From Halobellus litoreus (GTDB taxonomy: Archaea > Halobacteriota > Halobacteria > Halobacteriales > Haloferacaceae): 64,000 nt of DNA. This document shows, in pieces, positions 59,654-64,000 of the stretch (position 1 is the stretch's first letter; each line of letters starts with the position of its first letter). Made by a program: the position numbers and the translations under genes. The notes beneath the pieces are model-generated. The model saw only the letters and a program-made list of their open reading frames with translations. It was not told the origin of the DNA and did no database searches. Location: assembly GCF_024464595.1 (NCBI RefSeq), contig NZ_JANHAW010000002.1:1302001-1366000 (forward strand), read 5' to 3'.

Positions 59654-60949
59654 TCAGACCAGGTCCTCGAACGTGGGCGACGCGCGGTCGCCGGGGAACT
59701 CCTCGACGGGAGCGGTCGTCTGGTCGCCCGAGTCCATGTCCTTCACCGTCACCTCGCCGTTCGCCAGGTCCTGCTCGCCGACGATCACGACCGTCTCGGC
59801 GTTGACGCTGTCGGCGTAGCCCATCTGCGCGCCGAAACTGCGGTCCGAGACGTCGACCTCGACGACGTTCCCGGCGGCGCGGAGGTCGCGGGCGATCCGG
59901 GCGGCGACGTCGCGAGTGTCGCCGACGGTCAGGACGTAGTAGTCCGTCGAGAGCGCCTCTTCGGGCCACACGCCGGCGCGCTGACAGAGCAGCGAGAGCG
60001 GCGCGAGGCCGGGGGCGACGCCGACGGCGGGGGTCGGCTGTCCCCCGAAGCTCTCGATGAGGTCGTCGTAGCGGCCGCCGCCGAACACGGCGCGGGAGAT
60101 TTCGCCGGTCGAGTCGAAGCACTCGAAGACGACGCCCGTGTAGTAATCCAGTCCGCGCGCGGTCGTCAGCGACACCTCGCAGTACTCGCGCGCCCCGAAG
60201 TCCTCGGCGGCCGCGAGCACCTCGCGGAGGTTCTCGACGGCGCTCGCGACGTCGTCCCCGCCGAAGTCGGCGATCTCTTCGAGGTCGCCCGTCGCCACGA
60301 GGTCGTCGAACGACTCGGCCTGCTCGTAAGAGAGGCCGGCGTCGGAGAGAAGCCCCAGGTACTCCGTCTCCTCGACCTTCGCGCGCTTGTCGACCGCGCG
60401 GATCGCCGCGCGGGTGTCGACGTCGGCGTCGAACGCGCGGAGCAGGCCGCCGAGAATGTCGCGGTGAGAGACGCGGAACTCGAAGTCCTCGCCCGTGAGT
60501 CCCAGATCGGTGAGCGAATCGGCCGCGTAGGCGAGGATCTCCGCGTCGGCCTCCGGTTCCGCGGAGCCGAAGATGTCGACGTTCGTCTGGTAGAACTCCC
60601 TGAACCGCCCCTGCTGGACCTGCTCGAAGCGCCAGAACGGCCGCGTCGAGTACCACTTGATCGGCTTCGACAGTTCCTGCTGCTTCGCGACGACCATCCG
60701 CGCGACCGTCGGCGTCAGTTCCGGCGTCAGCGACACCTCGCGGCCGCCCTTGTCCTCGAAGGCGTACAGTTCCTCGACGATCTCCTCGCCGCTCTTGTCG
60801 ACGTACATCTCCGTCCGTTCGAGCGCGGGCGTGGATATCTCGCGGAACCCGTAGCGCGCGGCGGCGTCTTCCAGCGCGTCGATGACCTGCCGCCTGGGGG
60901 TCATCTCCTCGGGGTAGAAGTCCCGAAAGCCCTTGAGTCGGTCGTACAT
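59654..60949 (-). CDS. hisS: Histidyl-tRNA synthetase
   Basis: Charges tRNA-His. A 431-residue class II synthetase: motif 1 region (LKGFRDFYPEEMTPRRQVIDAL), TPELTPTVARM, motif 2 (RPFWRFEQVQQGRFREFYQTNVDIFG), the histidine signature TARGLDYYTGVVFE, GGGRYDDLIESFGG and motif 3 (GVAPGLAPLSL). The C-terminal anticodon-binding domain ends at FEDLV. The ATG at 60949 was used; the upstream extension is not conserved. It stands alone, divergent from the alcohol dehydrogenase gene. Confidence 0.96.
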   Translation of the reverse strand: MYDRLKGFRDFYPEEMTPRRQVIDALEDAAARYGFREISTPALERTEMYVDKSGEEIVEELYAFEDKGGREVSLTPELTPTVARMVVAKQQELSKPIKWYSTRPFWRFEQVQQGRFREFYQTNVDIFGSAEPEADAEILAYAADSLTDLGLTGEDFEFRVSHRDILGGLLRAFDADVDTRAAIRAVDKRAKVEETEYLGLLSDAGLSYEQAESFDDLVATGDLEEIADFGGDDVASAVENLREVLAAAEDFGAREYCEVSLTTARGLDYYTGVVFECFDSTGEISRAVFGGGRYDDLIESFGGQPTPAVGVAPGLAPLSLLCQRAGVWPEEALSTDYYVLTVGDTRDVAARIARDLRAAGNVVEVDVSDRSFGAQMGYADSVNAETVVIVGEQDLANGEVTVKDMDSGDQTTAPVEEFPGDRASPTFEDLV

Positions 60950-61076
60950 ACCGACGGATTCGGCGGTGCCGCGCTTGAAACTGTTGAAGCCGCGGCGCGC
61001 GCGATCGCCCGGTCGTGAAAGCCCGCGACTCACCCGGAAGGAACGCTTATGCGTTTCGCCTCGTTGATACGTATCG

Positions 61077-62189
61077 ATGGAGATCGAAGCCGCCGTCATC
61101 GATGAGGAGGGAGGACCGTTCACGATCGAGCGCGTCGAGTTGAGCGAGCCACAGGCCAACGAGGTACTCGTTCGGATCGTCGGTGCCGGCGTGTGCCACA
61201 CGGATATGATCGTCCGAGACCAGCTGTATCCGACGCCGCTGCCGGCAGTGCTCGGCCACGAGGGGTCGGGCGTCGTGGAGGCGGTCGGCGAGGGAGTCAC
61301 CGAGGTCGAACCGGGCGACCGCGTGGTGCTGAGCTTCGACTACGACGACGAGTGCCAGAGCTGCCACGCCGGTCATCCCGCCTACTGCGAGGACTTCTTC
61401 GCGCACAACTTCGGCGGGAGGCGGCCGGAGGACGGGACCTCGCCGCTTTCCCGCGGTGACGAAGCGCTCAGCGGCCGCTTCTTCGGACAGTCGTCGTTCG
61501 CGACGCACGCGATCGCCACCGAACGCAACGTCGTCGTCGTCGAGGACGACGTTCCGCTCGAACTCCTCGGCCCGCTGGGATGCGGGGTCCAGACCGGGGC
61601 CGGTGCGGTGATCAACACGCTGGACCCGCAGGCGGGATCGTCGATCGCCGTGTTCGGCGCTGGATCGGTCGGTCTCTCGGCGGTGATGGCGGCCAATCTC
61701 GTCGGCTGCACCGAGATCGTCTCGATCGACATCAAGGGGAACCGTCTGGAGAAGGCCGCAGAGTTAGGTGCGACGGCGACCGTCAATCCGCAGTCCGTCG
61801 ACGACGCCGTCGAGGCGGTCCGAGAGGTCACCGACGGCGGCCCCGACTACGCCGTGGAGACGACCGGCGTCGCCGACGTCGCCGAGCAGGCCGTCGACAC
61901 GCTCACGCAGCGCGGCACGCTCGCCGTCGTCGGGGCCCCCGCGCTGGGGACGCGCGCGAGCTACGACGTCAACGACCTCATTCTGAACGGTCGGTCGATC
62001 ACGGGCGTCGTCGAGGGCGACAGCAACCCGAAGGAGTTCATTCCGGACCTGATCGAACTGTACCGACAGGGGAAGTTCCCCTTCGACGAACTCGTCACGT
62101 ACTACGACTTCGAGGAGATCCAACAGGCCGTCGAGGACTCCGAGGAGGGCAGCAGTATCAAGCCGGTGCTCCGCGTGAGCGAGCCCTGA
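61077..62189 (+). CDS. Zinc-dependent alcohol dehydrogenase, MDR family
   Basis: A 370-residue medium-chain dehydrogenase. The catalytic zinc site is GVCHTDMIVRD and GHEGSGVVEAVG. The structural-zinc loop (DDECQSCHAGHPAYCEDFF) has the CxxC and a further Cys. The NAD site is VFGAGSVGLSAVMAAN, with an Asp (IVSIDIK) that favours NAD+. The sequence resembles aryl- or benzyl-alcohol dehydrogenases. A GCTTATGCG element 25-30 bases before the ATG is the promoter. The natural substrate is unknown. Confidence 0.92.
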   Translation: MEIEAAVIDEEGGPFTIERVELSEPQANEVLVRIVGAGVCHTDMIVRDQLYPTPLPAVLGHEGSGVVEAVGEGVTEVEPGDRVVLSFDYDDECQSCHAGHPAYCEDFFAHNFGGRRPEDGTSPLSRGDEALSGRFFGQSSFATHAIATERNVVVVEDDVPLELLGPLGCGVQTGAGAVINTLDPQAGSSIAVFGAGSVGLSAVMAANLVGCTEIVSIDIKGNRLEKAAELGATATVNPQSVDDAVEAVREVTDGGPDYAVETTGVADVAEQAVDTLTQRGTLAVVGAPALGTRASYDVNDLILNGRSITGVVEGDSNPKEFIPDLIELYRQGKFPFDELVTYYDFEEIQQAVEDSEEGSSIKPVLRVSEP

Positions 62190-62217
62190 GCGGGGCGGTC
62201 GGGGTCGACCCGATCCC

Positions 62218-63099
62218 TCACGCCGCGATCAGCCCCACGCCGACGACGGCGAGTCCGGCGGCAGCGAGACGAATCCGGAACGAGTCCTCGCGGAGCAAGA
62301 CCCCGCCGAGGAGGACCGCGACGACGGCCTGGGTGTTGATGATCGGCGACGCGATCGACGCCGGGACGGTCGAGAAGGCCAGCGACGTGACGTGCTCGCC
62401 GAGCGCGACGCCGCCGCCCGCGAGGGCGAACTTCGGCAGCGCGTCGCGGATCGGGACCCACTCGCGGAGCGCGAGCGGCAGCACGACGACGAGCACGCCA
62501 CCGAGCACCGTCGGGACCCACAGTTCGAGCGGGAGCGCCAGTTCCTGCAGCGCGACGCGCTTTCCCACGTCGCTGACGGCGAAGAACGCCGCGCTCAACA
62601 GTCCGAACTGCGCCGCCCGCGACGACGCCGCCTTCCGGATCGGATCCAAGAGCGACCCGGTCCGGTAGTTCGCGACGTAGACGGCGAGCGTCGCGACGAC
62701 GACGCCGGTGACCTGGATCGGGGTGAGTCGTTCCTGCAGGAAGAGCACCTCGATCGGGAGGACGAAGACGGGGACCACCTTGCTGATCGGCGCGACGTAC
62801 GAGACGTCGCCGCGGCCGAGCGCCCAGAGGAACACGAGAAACGCCGCCGCGGTCGCGACGATCGTCCCGACGACGAGCACGCCTTCGGCGACGCTGAACC
62901 CCGAGAGCGAGGGAACGTCGGCGGGGGCCGTGCGCTGTATCGTGAGCGGCAGGTACCACAGCACGGCGGCGGCGTTGACGCCGACGGTCACGACCGTGCT
63001 CGGATACTCCTCGAAGTACTGCTTGAGGACGAAGATGTACGTCCCCCAGACGACCGCCGCCGCGAGGGAGTAGCCGATGCCGGGAGGGAGGGAGAACAC
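62218..63099 (-). CDS. EamA/DMT-superfamily transporter
   Basis: A 293-residue membrane protein from a GTG start. It has ten predicted transmembrane helices in two EamA repeats (residues 8-142 and about 158-290), starting LAAAVVWGTYIFVLKQYF. VAPISKVVPVFVLPIEVLFLQERLTPIQVTG and the matching second-half IINTQAVVAVLLGGVLLRED are the repeat signatures. It probably exports or imports a metabolite; the substrate is not predictable. It converges on the alcohol dehydrogenase gene with 28 bases between. Confidence 0.9.
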   Translation of the reverse strand: MFSLPPGIGYSLAAAVVWGTYIFVLKQYFEEYPSTVVTVGVNAAAVLWYLPLTIQRTAPADVPSLSGFSVAEGVLVVGTIVATAAAFLVFLWALGRGDVSYVAPISKVVPVFVLPIEVLFLQERLTPIQVTGVVVATLAVYVANYRTGSLLDPIRKAASSRAAQFGLLSAAFFAVSDVGKRVALQELALPLELWVPTVLGGVLVVVLPLALREWVPIRDALPKFALAGGGVALGEHVTSLAFSTVPASIASPIINTQAVVAVLLGGVLLREDSFRIRLAAAGLAVVGVGLIAA

Positions 63100-63235
63100 G
63101 TGCGGAGGTCGCCGTCACCGAGAGAAATGTGTTCGGATTCCGATCGGGGCGGGCAGAGTCGGGTCCAGGCGTGATCAGAGCGGCGAGAGCACGGTGCGCC
63201 TCAATCGGATCCGACCGGCGCAGCCGCCTCCCGTG

Positions 63236-63835
63236 TCAGTCCTCGGTTCGCAGGCCGCGCACGTACGACTGTTCGTGGGCGGGGAACACCGATTCGACCG
63301 CGTCCGCGCCGCCGCGGTCGGCGATCAGCGCCCGGAGTTCCGCCTCGTAGTCGCCCTTCGGGATCGTCTCGGAGGGGCCGGTCTCGACGGTCAGCGTCTC
63401 CTCGACCAGCCGGTCGACCGCGTTCCGTCCCAGTCCCGCGAGCGGCGAGAGGTAGTCCACGCCGTGTCTGTCTTCGAGGCTCTGCGCCTGCGCCCGCGAA
63501 ATCGTCGGGACTCTGTCGTCGCGGCGACTCCCGTCGGCGACGGCGTCGACGTCGAGTCCCGCCACCGATTCGAGCGCGTGCTCGTGGACCCGCTGGATGC
63601 CGTGTCGGGGGTAGCCGTCCTCGATCATCTCGTCGACGGCCGCCTCGGCGACGGATCGGTCCAGATCGACGGCCTCGAAGGGATAGCCCAGGCGATCGGC
63701 CGCGGCCTCGGCGTGCTCCCAGTCGTCGGTGACGCCGAACCGGCCGGTCACGAGCGTCACGTCGTAGAAGGAGTCGAGAAACAGCGCCGCGAGCGTCGAG
63801 TCTTTGCCGCCGCTGTAGAGAAGCGCGAGGTCCAC
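63236..63835 (-). CDS. PP-loop ATP pyrophosphatase-like protein
   Basis: A 199-residue protein from a GTG start at 63835. LALLYSGGKDSTLAAL is a perfect PP-loop, as in asparagine synthase, MnmA and TtuA-like enzymes that adenylate a substrate. Later VADGSRRDDRVPTISR and YLSPLAGLGRNAVDRLVEE complete the fold. The C-terminal HEQSYVRGLRTED is conserved-looking. The substrate is unknown; tRNA modification is one possibility. It lies seven bases beyond the TFAR19 gene stop on the same strand. Confidence 0.85.
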   Translation of the reverse strand: MDLALLYSGGKDSTLAALFLDSFYDVTLVTGRFGVTDDWEHAEAAADRLGYPFEAVDLDRSVAEAAVDEMIEDGYPRHGIQRVHEHALESVAGLDVDAVADGSRRDDRVPTISRAQAQSLEDRHGVDYLSPLAGLGRNAVDRLVEETLTVETGPSETIPKGDYEAELRALIADRGGADAVESVFPAHEQSYVRGLRTED

Positions 63836-63842
63836 GAGTCCG

Positions 63843-64000
63843 CTATCGCCGACGGATGTCGAAGCTCTTCGATTCCGGCTGCAGCTCGCGGAGCAGGTCC
63901 TTCATCTGGTCCTCGTCGATGCGGTCCTGGATCCGGCCGCTCTGGGCGAGCGCGACGATCTGTTTCTTCACCGACTCCGCGAAGTCGGGTTTCGACATCT
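63843..64000 (-). CDS. TFAR19/PDCD5-family DNA-binding protein, C-terminal part
   Basis: The last 52 codons of a gene that enters from the right edge. The sequence reads [20 protein letters not shown], then [20 protein letters not shown] and DIRRR, the typical C-terminal helix bundle and basic tail of archaeal PDCD5/TFAR19 proteins. The ATG at 63998 is probably internal rather than the true start, because family members have about 60 further residues upstream. It runs into the PP-loop gene on the same strand. Confidence 0.85.
   Translation of the reverse strand, partial: MSKPDFAESVKKQIVALAQSGRIQDRIDEDQMKDLLRELQPESKSFDIRRR

Overview
The window reads as a piece of haloarchaeal main chromosome. 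G+C is high, the predicted proteins are strongly acidic, and most genes have leaderless starts with a TATA-like element about 25-30 bases upstream. It also carries many lineage markers: a ubiquitin-like SAMP protein, an AsnC/TRASH copper regulator, an Hvo_1808-type surface protein, DUF5789/5806/5807-type proteins, archaeal RNase P RNA and a TFAR19/PDCD5 protein. The genus cannot be fixed from this; a member of Haloferacales is my best guess.

Layout. Positions 1-3400: edge fragment of a membrane protein, a tripled 29-bp promoter-bearing repeat, nadE, a panE-panB pair for coenzyme A precursors, and tRNA-Gly. Positions 3.9-10.2 kb: a tightly overlapping minus-strand catabolic/uptake operon (TauT-like ABC importer, metallo-beta-lactamase hydrolase, amidohydrolase, Rieske ferredoxin) next to an IclR regulator. 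Positions 10.3-15.5 kb: acyltransferase, then a copper efflux ATPase with its AsnC/TRASH regulator and a SHOCT membrane protein. Positions 15.6-24 kb: SLC13/TrkA-C transporter, siroheme nitrite/sulfite reductase, small lineage-specific proteins and a PAS histidine kinase. Positions 24.1-24.4 kb: tRNA-Lys followed by three degenerate tandem repeats of its own 3' end. Positions 24.7-36.9 kb: housekeeping metabolism (disulfide reductase, glycerol kinase, nitrilase, dihydroorotase, lipoate-ligase-like protein, nicotinamidase, nicotinate phosphoribosyltransferase, AMMECR1). Positions 37.0-45.7 kb: RNase P RNA, a metzincin lipoprotein, a beta-CASP nuclease, acetamidase, SAMP, an HTH protein and a Usp-GNAT pair. 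Positions 45.7-55 kb: envelope and secretion genes (LssY-like protein, GT39-type glycosyltransferase, a circularly permuted family-5 solute-binding protein coupled to a PAP2 phosphatase, and a large Tat-exported surface protein). Positions 55-64 kb: Usp proteins, DHH phosphoesterase, truA, hisS, alcohol dehydrogenase, a DMT transporter, a PP-loop ATPase and the end of a TFAR19 gene.

The most striking thing that ordinary annotation would miss is a dispersed family of four structured RNA genes, all on the plus strand and all in intergenic gaps (TATA boxes at 3467, 28846, 46316 and 56899). In every copy the first T of the TATA box lies exactly 30 bases before a conserved GTGA, which would be the transcription start. 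The RNA then folds into an H-type pseudoknot whose second helix changes by compensating base pairs at two positions, in all four possible combinations, and which carries a sequence-variable hairpin that one copy has lost. I cannot match it to a named RNA family. It is the best candidate here for an undescribed system.

Other unusual points are recurrent hairpins with an 11-nt GAACGRAGTGA loop behind tRNA genes, the tRNA-Lys T-arm repeat array, an archaeal protein with an M23-peptidase-like layout, and the permuted solute-binding protein.
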